From: Dermanyssus gallinae
Lineage: Eukaryota > Arthropoda > Arachnida > Mesostigmata > Dermanyssidae
Direction: 5' to 3'
Assembly (NCBI GenBank): GCA_003439945.1
Contig: QVRM01005467.1
Coordinates: 604,501-668,500 of the forward strand
Length of the DNA: 64,000 nucleotides
Part shown: positions 12,869 through 22,575 of the stretch, one piece after another
How the letters are laid out: the number at the start of each line of letters is the position of its first letter
Position numbering within the stretch: position 1 is the stretch's first letter
The notes under the pieces: model-generated
Database searches by the model: none
Told to the model about the DNA's origin: nothing
What the model saw: the letters and a program-made list of their open reading frames with translations, nothing else
Position numbers and translations under genes: made by a program

Positions 12869-13053
12869 CCAGAACACCGACGGACGGCTAACATCGTCAT
12901 TCGTCTCGACGACTATGAAAGCGACAACGATGACAGACAGACAGACAGTGAAGAAACGGGTGAAAGCAGTGAAGATTCGCAGAAGTTTCTGAAAAAGAAG
13001 AAAAAGAAGCTCGACGAAGCCGTGGAGGAGACGACGAAGAGAAATACAATTGT
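12869..13053 (+). CDS. Possible lone exon of an unknown gene
   Basis: In frame 2 the sequence is open from 12869. It reads an acidic stretch (RLDDYESDNDDRQTDSEETG), then serine/glutamate, then six lysines (FLKKKKKKLDEAVEE), ending near a donor-like GTAG|GTAAAT at about 13053. A possible acceptor, AATAACCAG, ends at 12871. A charged, repeat-free composition like this is typical of disordered regions in real proteins. I recognise no family, see no neighbouring exons and cannot find a start codon in good context. Part of the tract is a GACA microsatellite, which could produce the composition by chance. Confidence 0.2.
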
Positions 13054-13257
13054 AGGTAAATTGCAGCACACGCAGAGGAACTACCCAGAAGATAGGAAAC
13101 TGTTTCACTATGTCACACATTCGTTGACACGACGCTGCTCACCGGAGCAGCGGGGCGGCCCGGTTGTTCATAGCGGCTGGTCCAGAGCTCACTTCTTTTG
13201 CACATTGCTCTTGCTGCCGTCTGCTGCCCTCGGCCCGCGCACGACGACAACAGCCAA

Positions 13258-13361
13258 TTCAACATCAACAACAACAACAACAACAATAACATCAATAGAA
13301 ACAGCAGCAGCAACAACAACAACAACAACATCAACAACATCAACAACAACAGCAACAGCTG

Positions 13362-13399
<38 letters not shown>

Positions 13400-13515
13400 G
13401 CAACAGAAGCAACAACAACAACAGCAGCAGCAGCAGCAGCAACAACAACAACAACAGCAACAGCAATAAAAACAGCAGCAACGACAACAACAACAACCGC
13501 AACAACAACATCAAC
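13258..13515. repeat. (CAA/CAG)n triplet array
   Basis: A dense CAA/CAG/ACA array of about 260 bp explains the Thr-rich, Asn-rich and, on the opposite strand, Leu-rich frames here. A (GACA)n run follows at 13519-13531. Confidence 0.95.
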
Positions 13516-14279
13516 AACGACAGACAGACAGACACTTTCAATTCAGAAGACGCTGGGCAACGATGACCAGATGTGATCTTTAGACAATGCTCTTCCTTTC
13601 GGCCGGTCGCTGTCTCGCAACGGTGTATGAAAGGTGTGCGGGCGGAGTTTGATATATATGGGCGAAGAAAAAGAGACAGACAGACCGACCTACATAAAAA
13701 TATGCAGACATATCCATGGACACCTAGTGCCTGTAAATAGAAATATGCATACCCGCCAAGCATGCAGGGACGCATAGAAAAAACAAAACGAACGCAGTGA
13801 TTACCATCAGTAAGCCTCCGCCCACTAGCGACGGCCGGCTGTTTGACAGACACTTATCACGTCGACGCCATTGTTATTGTTGTTGTTATCATTGTTGTTG
13901 TTGTCGTCGACGTTTTTATTGTTGCCGCTGCCGTCGTTGTCGACAACAACAGCGACAGGGACGAGATTCGAATATGGTTTCGTTTGTTGAGAAAAACTTG
14001 CGCCGGAAATTGCGCCGCCGGCTTAGTATCAAGGCGATCAATAAAGCTCGTGTTTTGATGAAACGACACAGAGATGCCTGGGTAGAACAGCATAACTAGA
14101 AACCCCTTTTTCTGTTCCTCGTTGCTCGAATGCTGTTTGTCATCCCAGCTGGTGTCCGCTGCCTAAAATAAGCGCGGCCTATCAGTATTTCAAATTTCTA
14201 ATAAGAAGGGGGAAGCGAAATATCACTTCGCAGGGATTAATCTTCTGATATCTGGTGTAAAGTTAAAAACCGACCTCTT
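13516..14279. other. Intergenic, no gene seen
   Basis: It contains a TTG tract at about 13868-13965. The plus-strand frame 13797-14099 ends in a basic stretch (NLRRKLRRRLSIKAINKAR) but begins inside the triplets. I do not recognise it. Confidence 0.45.
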
Positions 14280-14628
14280 CCCTTGTCGGTCCCGGCGCGT
14301 CCCGCCCGGGGACTGCCGTTACGCGAGCTGAGACCTCAAAGATCAGAAAGTATGCGGACCTAAGTCGGGCGCACCACTTTTCGCCATTCGCGTTCGAGAC
14401 GATGGGTGGCCCTGGGCCCCTCACGGTAACATTGATCTCTCGGGTTGGCGACGCATTACGGCAGGCAACAATGGACAAGAGGGCGCACGCCGTCTTCTCC
14501 CAGCGACTGTCCCTGGAGATCCAAAGAGGTAACGCGACCTCAGTGCTCGGAACTATGAGAGACTGGATGGACCCGGACCTTCGTGCCAGGGGGCGGGCAG
14601 GACTTCCTCACGGGCATGAGCGATAGAG
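14280..14628 (+). pseudogene. Retroelement family R, C-terminal end (locus 2)
   Basis: Frame 2 reads AETSKIRKYADLSRAHHFSP, FAFETMGG, a linker, then FSQRLSLEIQRGNATSVLGT. This is the extreme C-terminus of family R. The order (KKxKY, a hydrophobic xFxPFAxET block, then QRxSxExQRGNA) is the same as at 15057-15427. The frame is open from about 14285 to the stop near 14624 after a GC-rich tail. The region is GC-rich compared with its surroundings. The N-terminal parts of the protein are absent. Confidence 0.75.
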
Positions 14629-15056
14629 CGACTACGGCGCGCAGAAGGAGCAACTAGGTCGACGAGCAGCAACGCCGTGAAGCATTTTTTATATTCTTCT
14701 AAATTATAATAAATCTATAATAATTTCTTTAAAAAAAAAGTTAAAAATCTCCTTTACTCTCCGTGACATCCTCACACAGACATATTTCCGGCGAAGATGT
14801 TCGCGCCTATGCTAACACGCATTTGCTGCAGCGAAATCCACAACACATAGAATGGCACTCGTCCATCTAACCGTCATGTAAATTGGGCGTATAGGTGAAA
14901 CAAATTGGGCAATTTTATTCAAAAGCACGAATTACAAGTGCAGTTCACGTTTGACGCTCTTGTTGGCAGTTCGTCTAGCATATGTTTATTGCTGTGCCTT
15001 AGTGCTAATAAAATATGCTTTTATAATTTAATTGAAATTATATATACCTTATAAAC
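14629..15056. other. Spacer between two retroelement relics
   Basis: An AT-rich segment separates two C-terminal ends of the same family in the same orientation. No other gene is seen. Confidence 0.5.
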
Positions 15057-15427
15057 GTTATGCTCTGGCGCCATCTTACAGGAATCGAGCCTCGAGATCT
15101 GTTGCCTATCGATAGGCGCTGTTGCCAATTTAGCGGAGCAGCGAAAAAGTCTGAAGTATCGCGAGTTGGAGGCAACCTTTATAGTACAGCCAGTTGCGAT
15201 AGAAACAATGGGGGTCATGGGCGAATCTACAGTAAGTTTCCTGAGAGAAAATGGGAAAAGAGCGACAAGTGAGAAGGATAAAAAAAAGGGCGAGAGAATT
15301 TCTGCTGCAGAGAATATCTATTGAAGTGCAACGTGGAAATGCGGCCGCGATGCTAGGCTCGCTGCCCTCCGGCAGTGGTTTACTGGGGTTGACCTTATTT
15401 TGTAATACAAGTGTACTGCGCATAATA
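15057..15427 (+). pseudogene. Retroelement family R, C-terminal end (locus 3)
   Basis: Frame 1 is open across this interval and reads GAVANLAEQRKSLKYRELEA, then TFIVQPVAIETMG, a charged linker (FLRENGKRATSEKDKKRA), then FLLQRISIEVQRGNAAAMLG and SLPSGSGL. It parallels locus 2 block for block and is the best preserved C-terminus in the window. Upstream domains, including the reverse transcriptase, are missing, so it is a 5'-truncated relic. The stop lies just before an AT-rich tail containing a hairpin (15466-15495). Confidence 0.8.
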
Positions 15428-15802
15428 TAAATAAATGATAATCAATATAAAAAATAAAAAATAAAAACGTTATGCCATTCTCTTGGCATAACGTTAAATG
15501 AACATTCTTAACTTGTTTTATATATTTATTTTTGAGCAATGTTAGAATTATCAAAATCCTTTTAAATCAGTTAGAAGTTTAGTCTGGATAATTTACAATT
15601 TAAACGTGTGAACTGTCATAATACTCCAAAATCGAGAAGTTTGGTGTTCATAAACCAGATCTTGATTCTTTACGTTTCGACATTGGATGTAATAAGCCAT
15701 GCCTGTCGCATGATTTGATTTTATGTCGATAACAAATGGATGTGTTACGGTCGAACTCAAAGTCGCCGCTTTACTTATTTACGTTAATGATCTCTCTCTC
15801 TC

Positions 15803-15847
<45 letters not shown>

Positions 15848-16865
15848 GGAAAACAGTGCACGATTTAACAAATTCAATACCCGCGCAATACAAATATAAC
15901 TGCTACTAATACTTATTAAATTAATACTAACTACTATGAGGATTTGTGCCACCTTTTGACTGAGCGCAACGATGTACATAGAGCAGATGCGGGGAACCGG
16001 TAGAAGCTATGATACAATACCAAATATCATGCATACATCCTGCCAGGCGGCTGACACATAGGTGATATAAGAACGGAAAAAAACAGAAGTCCACAATTGT
16101 AACGGACAACGTAATTAAATCTGTTTTCCGACAAGTGATTGTTAATAATTCCACGCACAGTAGTAATATGTAGCGTAATGTCAATGTCTGCTATCGTCAC
16201 TGTTAATGACGCTTGTTTTAATCAAGAAGTCAAAATAGTGTGTCCGTATAGTAAGTAATCTACTTCTGCATAATTATGACGAGTTATGTCTGAATCGACA
16301 GCAACTGTTGTGTCTCAACGGCAGTGCTTCAGCGCGCAACGAATAACGTGTATCCCTGTGACAGAATCTTGTATGAGTGAAACTTGTACGTCGTCAATTC
16401 TCTGTGTTCGACGACCCCCGCCTGCCTGTTGTGTTTACATAATTGTCATGACCTTCAGCGCAGTTTTGCAGTACGTTGGTTGTGCTGTTCGTACGGGAGA
16501 CTGCGCTGAAGAAAATGGCACGGATGCGATTAGCGGGTTGTGAAGTTAGCGTAGGTGAGGGGGCACAAAGAAAACTGAAATCTAAACGACACAATAAAAA
16601 CGTAAAGGAAAAGAAAGAAAAGTCTCCTATAAATACAAGAGTCACGTTCAGTTCCTGTTACCATGTCCCCTGCCATTTCCGGCGACATTGGCTGGCGGTA
16701 ATGACCGAGCAAACGCATCAGGATGCTAGAAATCCGTAGGACAACAACAACGGTAATAACATTCGATTACATAGCAAGAAAGAAAAAAAAAACAGATAAC
16801 GAACGTGACGAAAAAGAACGAAAAAAAAAATAAAAATAGGAGGAAGAAAAAGTGTAAAACGCTGA
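15428..16865. other. AT-rich intergenic DNA, no gene seen
   Basis: It holds a perfect 12-bp palindrome with a 6-nt loop at 15466-15495 and a (TA)n run at about 15808-15842. No frame has recognisable protein content. Confidence 0.55.
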
Positions 16866-17080
16866 AGAACAGCAACGACCATAACAATAACAGCAATAGC
16901 CACAACAACGGTAACAATACGAGTAACAACAACAACAACAACAACAAAAACAACAACAACGACAAAAGTGACAACCACGGCGACAACAATAACAGTAGCA
17001 ACAACAACAACAGCACCAAGACGATGACTACAACAACAATGGTAGCGGCGAGAACAATAACAGAGACAACGGCAGAGTAA
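16866..17080. repeat. (CAA)n-rich triplet tract
   Basis: The tract is CAA/AAC-rich with interruptions. The Asn-rich plus-strand frame and the Val/Leu-rich minus-strand frames over it are translations of the repeat. Confidence 0.9.
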
Positions 17081-17372
17081 AAAAAACGAAACCCTTAAGT
17101 CTGCTGCTTATTCTGTACCCGTCTGAGTCATCTAAACGAGCCAGTTTCTGGTGTAGACTCACGACAGCACGTTGCAGCTGACCCGTTCGGTTCGGTTACG
17201 CCTGCAATCAATGTCAATGCGTCAAGTAGCCGTGGTAAGTGGGCAAAGAAACTGCAATTCAAACATTGACACACAGACAGACAGATGGTAGGCAGCCGTT
17301 CCCCGGTTGTTGGCAAGCACCAGTTGACATGTATCATACACCGGCCGGAAAACGTCAATTAAAATGACGTCA

Positions 17373-17377
17373 TGATA

Positions 17378-17414
<37 letters not shown>

Positions 17415-17415
17415 T

Positions 17416-17460
<45 letters not shown>
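17373..17460. repeat. Interrupted (TA)n microsatellite
   Basis: TA runs are broken by ATACAT and ATTTAT interruptions. A second, purer (TA)n run lies at 17816-17886. Confidence 0.95.
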
Positions 17461-17463
<3 letters not shown>

Positions 17464-17812
17464 ATTGAATTGCGATTTCAAAGGTTGCCAGGATAGTAAG
17501 AGGTCCTATTCTCAAACATACTTGAAATCGAGGCAAGGATAAAACGATCACAATAACGGTACTATTTGTTTACTACTTCCTACTGCTGGCCATTGCGTGC
17601 TATACCAGCCAAGAGCAAGTGCTAGCGGAAGTAATCACACATATATCTTTAGGCACATCTATGATATATGCACATTATAAATTATAGGTTTATAACATAA
17701 TCTACAACAAAGTATATGGTGTGTGTCTGTTCTGATTGCCGAGAGCGCAGACGTCAAAATAGACACATAGCATACCATAACATACTTTGTTGTAGAAGAT
17801 GTTCTTAAGCGC

Positions 17813-17815
<3 letters not shown>

Positions 17816-17886
<71 letters not shown>
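17816..17886. repeat. (TA)n microsatellite
   Basis: About 35 uninterrupted TA units. The 17461-17815 spacer shows no gene. Confidence 0.97.
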
Positions 17887-17888
<2 letters not shown>

Positions 17889-18217
17889 CAAATAACACAT
17901 TTGTTGCGCCAATTCCAACTTGCACTTCACTTGACATTGCATATTTTTATTTTTTTGGGTTGAACGCTTTCGTAATTAATGATGTAATAAAAGGACGTTT
18001 CATATGTACATATCACTGAACGTTCACGACTAGACGTGCAGTGCAATACGGCAAGAGGGCTACTCTCAGGGATGCTCAGCTCGAGAAAAATCTGGGATGC
18101 GGGCTCGGATTTTGTGGAGATCGTTATGAGAGCAAAGACAAATATGTTGGATAAGAGACGGCGACGCATGGAGCGCCGCCAGGCCGAAGATTGAAAGCCA
18201 GACTAGCGGCTCCATAT

Positions 18218-18345
18218 ATGCACTGAAGTAACACCACAAATATCCCCGTCATGTAGATTAGGGGATCGCCAGGTTTTTAGTGAATTTGTGAGTCTCACAC
18301 TACCCGGACCAAAGGGTGTGCATTATGCATTTTTGTTCCTGGCCC
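18218..18345 (+). repeat. Dispersed repeat C, copy 3
   Basis: This is the best match partner of the inverted copy at 9008-9135 (shared GCATTATGCATTTTTGTTCnT and TGTAGnTTAGGGGATC). It lies about 70 bp upstream of a SINE copy in the same orientation. Confidence 0.7.
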
Positions 18346-18403
18346 TTGTAAGAAACTGAACGTAGAAGGCATTTAGAGCGCGCGCGATTCGCCAGCGGCT
18401 GTC

Positions 18404-18615
18404 TACCTTGGCGAGTCGAGCCCGGTAGCGTGGTGGGGGCATTCGTCTGCGCCTCGCGACCGGAGGAGACACATAGGTGCGCGGGTTCGAGCCCCACCGT
18501 TGCACATTTGTATTTATGGGGGTCCGTCTGTGAAGCAATGCGCAAAGCAGTCCCATGGACGTTAAATCTTGGCTGAGAGTCAGCCCCGAAAGAATTTTTT
18601 TGTGTACCTTGGCGA
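18404..18615 (+). mobile_element. SINE family 1 with 11-bp target-site duplication
   Basis: The body is 18415-18604. It has a TCGAGCCCGGTAGCGTGGTG head (A-box-like), GGTTCGAGCCC (B box) at about 18484-18494, TTGCACATTTGTATTTATGG, a conserved TTAAATCTTGGCTGAG end and a short A/T tail. The direct repeat TACCTTGGCGA flanks it at 18404-18414 and 18605-18615, which is direct evidence of insertion by target-primed reverse transcription. Confidence 0.9.
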
Positions 18616-18689
18616 TATGGGTGCTCCTTCAGATGTCTGTAGCACTTGAGATCTGCCTCGCATAGTTGAGCACTAACAGATGGAAGGGT

Positions 18690-19320
18690 GACAGTTGACT
18701 CTGTCCGTAGTCGGAATCTCTAGAGATAGCGATTATGGCATTTTTACGCTCTATATTCCGAGTAAAGAGCGGCGACCAGGCCTGTTATCCGTACATGATT
18801 GCCGGTCGAACCAGTCGGTTGTACTGATCAAGGCACGGTCGCGATTTTTAAAGTGGAAATGCCCGAATGATCTAATTTGTCAGCTTGGAAGATTTTTTGA
18901 GAAACTTAGTTACATGATCTCGAAAACCAAAATAATTCGAAATGAGCACGCCGAGATCCTTTATCGTAATATAAGCAACAAGTTGCGCCGCATCTCTCCA
19001 GTCCCATTTTCGCCATCCATGCGATGAAGTCTGCAGCGATACATTGGAGAATATTCTGTTTTTCTGCGTTCCCAACAGATGCATGTATTTTCAGATTGTC
19101 AGCGTAGATTTCAAAGCGTACTTTCGTCATGAGAATATACTTTGGTGAGTCCATATTTAGCATGAAAATCAGACTGTCAGAAGAAGTGTCTTGTGGGCAT
19201 CCGGAGAGCACGTGCACCTCAGACGAGAGGCAGTCGCCTATCTTTACTCTAAAGGTGCGTGCTCTAACAAAGTCGGACGGGAGAGTCGAACCCCATGTTC
19301 GACTCGACAGCAAGATCGCG
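18690..19320 (-). pseudogene. Non-LTR reverse transcriptase relic
   Basis: On the minus strand the frame from 19313 reads FRVKIGDCLSSEVHVLSGCP, then QDTSSDSLIFMLNMD, then IYADNLKIHASVG. This corresponds to the RT blocks with GVPQGSxLxPLLF and YADDLKIY, where the second catalytic Asp is now Asn. Downstream in other frames come FGFRDHVTKFLKKSSK and NRLVRPAIMYG, the thumb region that usually contains VRPxLEY. At least one frameshift and several stops are present. The block set suggests a Jockey/CR1-type element, but clade assignment is inference. Confidence 0.8.
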
Positions 19321-19499
19321 ATAAGTACGTTTTCAACGACATCAATAGGACACAGAGCGCGGTTGATGCCGCGTGCTGCAGACGCTGGTACCAGATGCCT
19401 ATCCTTTCATCTTACCTTCCGCCAGGTTTTATGTGTCATCCCTAGCTTTGTAACTATATGTATCTTTGTAGTTCTACCTCCCAGTCTTCCTTACATATG

Positions 19500-19745
19500 T
19501 TTCGTGTACATGCTGGGCTTTATGGCCAAGCATGTTAAGAAATCTAGGGTTTCCCCCAACGCAGTGCTTGCGGCAGCATGGCTGCTGACACTCAGCGGTA
19601 TATCTTATCATCTATTCTCAATAGATGCACTCTCAATAAAGCATTTCTTAAAGAAAATTTGATTAACAACGGAGATCGAGCCAGCGACATTCCGACAAAT
19701 CACAACCATGTGCAACCAGCGCACTAGTGCTCTATACTACGTCGC
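19500..19745 (-). mobile_element. SINE family 2, copy 1
   Basis: On the minus strand the head (GTGGCGACGTAGTATAGAGC, then ACTAGTGCGCTGG) resembles a tRNA 5' half. The body (TGAGAATAGATGATAAGATA) and tail (AACATGCTTGGCCATAAAGC) match copies at 33175-33425 and 63058-63275. I recognise this as a repeat family by internal comparison only. Confidence 0.65.
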
Positions 19746-21241
19746 CACAGGTATTCATATGCCTATACATCGGTGAAATTTCCTGAGATCTTCTATCTTC
19801 TTGTATTACAGTGACTCGTATGCGAAAAGGAAGAAACCGCAAAATGTCCCGTAGGGTGAATTAGTTAAGAGTTTCATCAGCGTCACTCCAGATGCGGCAA
19901 AGAAAAGGCTCAATATTTCTAGCCCGGTAAGCTAGTACGTTGTTCTGGTGGAGGAAACATCACCTTAAGGAAGCTTTGGCTTTGGAATTTCGAGGCCACC
20001 AGATGACCTGATATACCAATCCGGCTGCATCTCTTTTCTACCCACTTCTAGTCTTCCTAGAGACGGTCGTTGCCGTATGTATGCCGCAAAGCTTGTCACC
20101 GCGAGCTTGTCGGCGTGCATAGAGTAAGACGACGAAACGCAACTCCCCGGTTCAAACCAACAGGTCGGTATTGTTGCACCTTATATTTCCCCGGGGAAGA
20201 CACTCGCCCGACGGGCTATCTAGGACCAAGGAAGGGGATCTCCAAATACGCTTGCGGGAAACAAGAGAGGTGCAAGTCAGCAACTGGCACAGTAATTAGA
20301 AGTGCAACCGGCGTACAGTCAGACCGTCGGCATGCAGAAAATAGTCTACAGAAAATGGTCTTATGGGGTATCAATCCCTTGGGAGTGTCTCCTCGGCTGT
20401 GTCGACCAAGGTCACGGGTCTCTGAAATGAATATATAGAATAATAACGAGCCAACAGACTCATCCCATACCGACTAAAACTGTTGTTGACCCGCACACAG
20501 AAGGTGCTTTATATAACTCGGTATTCATAAAACAGTGTGCTGGTCTATATTTTAATCATTTAAGCTTTGTAAAAAGCATCGTAGGATCTAGCATACATTC
20601 ATAAGAGTAGCACTGTTATAACATGTGTCATATATTTTAAAATTTAGGTGGAGGAGCAAATTCTGGGGTGAGTGTCCATTTGGAAGGGAGTTGATGATTT
20701 TCTTTAAGAAATTACATTCCGATTCAATTAAATACGGGCACCCTCATCATGTCGACAGGAATTAGATCTGCCTGGACTACGTTAACAGAGGAAAAACTCT
20801 TTTAAAGCATCTTTTTTGGATTTAACATTGGTGACAACCGCATTGCTTATTTTTAGTGCCGTTATATCCTCTTTTCCGTTTAACAACTTATTGGCATACC
20901 TATAATCTTTAAAGTCGAGATTGAATTATTTTAATGTTTAAAGTATTTTCGTTGCCTTACGCAGTTTGGTCGTACGTCACGAAGTCCAGCGTTTTTGCCG
21001 GTGCGTTTAGGAATAAATGTTTCAATAACAGCGTGCCATTATAAATTATATGTAATATTTATAAATATAAGCAAAGTAATTATGCATATATCTACAGTAT
21101 CACAGTTTACAAAAGTATTTATCTATAAAATCGGGTGCAGCTTCGTTATGATTTGTTCGTAATCACCTTTCCAGAAATTATATAAGGTTAAAGGAAATTG
21201 TGCTTTCTGATCCTAGAGCACCGGGAATTTAAAAACAAATA
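19746..21241. other. Intergenic with a possible old SINE; no gene
   Basis: At about 20085-20190 the plus strand has CCGGTTCAAACC (B-box-like) followed by TTGCACCTTATATTTCCCCG, probably a very old family 1 copy. The 122-codon frame 20070-20438 runs through it and is not supported as a gene. The segment 20450-21241 is AT-rich and empty. Confidence 0.4.
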
Positions 21242-21243
21242 TA

Positions 21244-22533
21244 CAGGTAGTTCAATAAGTTCTTAGAATGAAAACCGAGAATTTTCCAAATCATGTTTTT
21301 AAATTTTTCTTATTCGATATACTCCCCGAGAAGCTCAATACACTTTTCCCACCGAGATTTCAGAGCTTTCATACCTCTTGAGTAGAATTCCGCGTCGTTA
21401 GACTGAAAATAGGCATTGACAGCAGCCTCAACCTCTTCATTGCTGGAAAAACGCTTTCCACCGAGACTATTCTTCAAATGTCCGAAGAGGAAATAATCAG
21501 AGGGGGCCAGGTCTGGAGAATAGGAGGGTTGTTCAATAAGTTCGAACCTCAGTTGGGCCAGTTTTGCCGATGCTTGCCGGGACTTGTGTGCAGGAGCATT
21601 GCCCTGTTGAAACGGGACAACCTTCTTCTGCAAAGCGGGCCGTTTCACGATGAGTTCTTGCTAACGGCAGTCCAACAGTCTTGCATAATATTCTCCTGTG
21701 ATCGTTTTACAGCTCTCAAGGTAGTCGACCAGCATTATTCTACGTTGGTCTTAAAAAACTGTAGCCATCACCTTTCCGGTCAATGCCGTTGTCCGCACCC
21801 TCTTCGGAGGTCCTTCATCAGGTGCACACCATTGGCAAGATGCTTCTTGGGTCTCGGGAGTGTAGTGATGAACCCGGCTTTCATCGACGGTCATGAATCT
21901 GCACCAAAAATCCGACAGATTGTTCGACATCTTGGCCAAATTTCGCTGTAAAGCCAAAACAGGCGCGTCTTTTTGGCCTTGGTTGAGCAAATGCGGCAGT
22001 TATTTTGCTCTAAGCTCTTTCATCTTCAAGTTTTCGTGTAGGATAAAATGCACACTGCCTAAACTAATCCCTAATGCCTCCGCTATTTCCTTAATGTTCA
22101 TTCGCTTATCTGTGCCAAGAATTTTTCGCACTTTCTCTACGTTTTCCTCATCAGTTGCCGTTTTTTGGCCTCCTGGACGTAGTTCATCCTCGGTGCTCCT
22201 GCGACCTCTTTTTAACACATTAATCCAGTTGGAAACAGTGGCAAAACATGACGCAGAGTCACTGTACGTCTCGTCTAACTCAATTTTTACTTGGGTCGCA
22301 TTCCAACCTTTGAAATAAAAATGCTTGATAACCACTCGAAACTCTTTTTTCTCCATTTTTAAATATCACGCCGATACGTTGCACGGGAAAAGCTATCAAA
22401 CGAAATCGCAACGGCCAATCACCATAATATATTGAGTGCTAGCAGTCGAAAAGTTGCAGTTCCTATTAGCGGTGAAAGCGTGCCAAAATTCGAATTCTAA
22501 AAAGCTTATTCTAAGAACTTATTGAACTACCTG
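21244..22533 (-). mobile_element. mariner element with perfect 26-bp inverted repeats
   Basis: The 1290-bp element is bounded by identical 26-bp terminal inverted repeats (21244-21269 and 22508-22533, starting CAGGTAGTTCAATAAGTTCT) and flanked by TA on both sides (21242-21243 and 22534-22535). This is the expected duplication for Tc1/mariner elements. The single internal gene is on the minus strand and is broken. Confidence 0.97.
21310..22356 (-). pseudogene. mariner transposase, inactivated
   Basis: Mariner transposases cut and paste DNA at TA sites using a D,D34D catalytic triad. The frame starts MEKKEFRVV at 22356 and contains the N-terminal helix-turn-helix half (WNATQVKIELDETY, IAEALGISLGSVHFIL). 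The C-terminal half has TVDESRVHHYTPET with the first Asp, PFQQGNAPAHKS where the second catalytic Asp is replaced by Gly, and SPDLAPSDYFLF with the third Asp. The spacing of 34 between the second and third positions is kept. Three stops lie in the same frame, at 22000-22002, 21751-21753 and 21661-21663. There is no frameshift, so decay is by point substitution. The copy cannot encode a working enzyme. Confidence 0.95.
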
Positions 22534-22546
22534 TATCTTCTACACT

Positions 22547-22575
22547 TAGTCACATCATTCGAAATGATGTGACTA
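22547..22575. repeat. Perfect 13-bp palindrome, 3-nt loop
   Basis: Arms TAGTCACATCATT and AATGATGTGACTA flank CGA, 14 bp outside the right mariner repeat. They are unrelated in sequence to the mariner ends. Confidence 0.85.

Noticed and set aside
13022..13576. 184-residue Thr-rich frame
   Set aside because: Most of it is the CAA/CAG/ACA array. Only the short charged start (kept as a weak exon candidate) is not repeat-derived.
13113..13853. 246-residue Leu-rich minus-strand frame, the longest in the window
   Set aside because: The Leu run is the complement of the CAA/CAG array, and the flanks have no domain or hydrophobic pattern beyond that.
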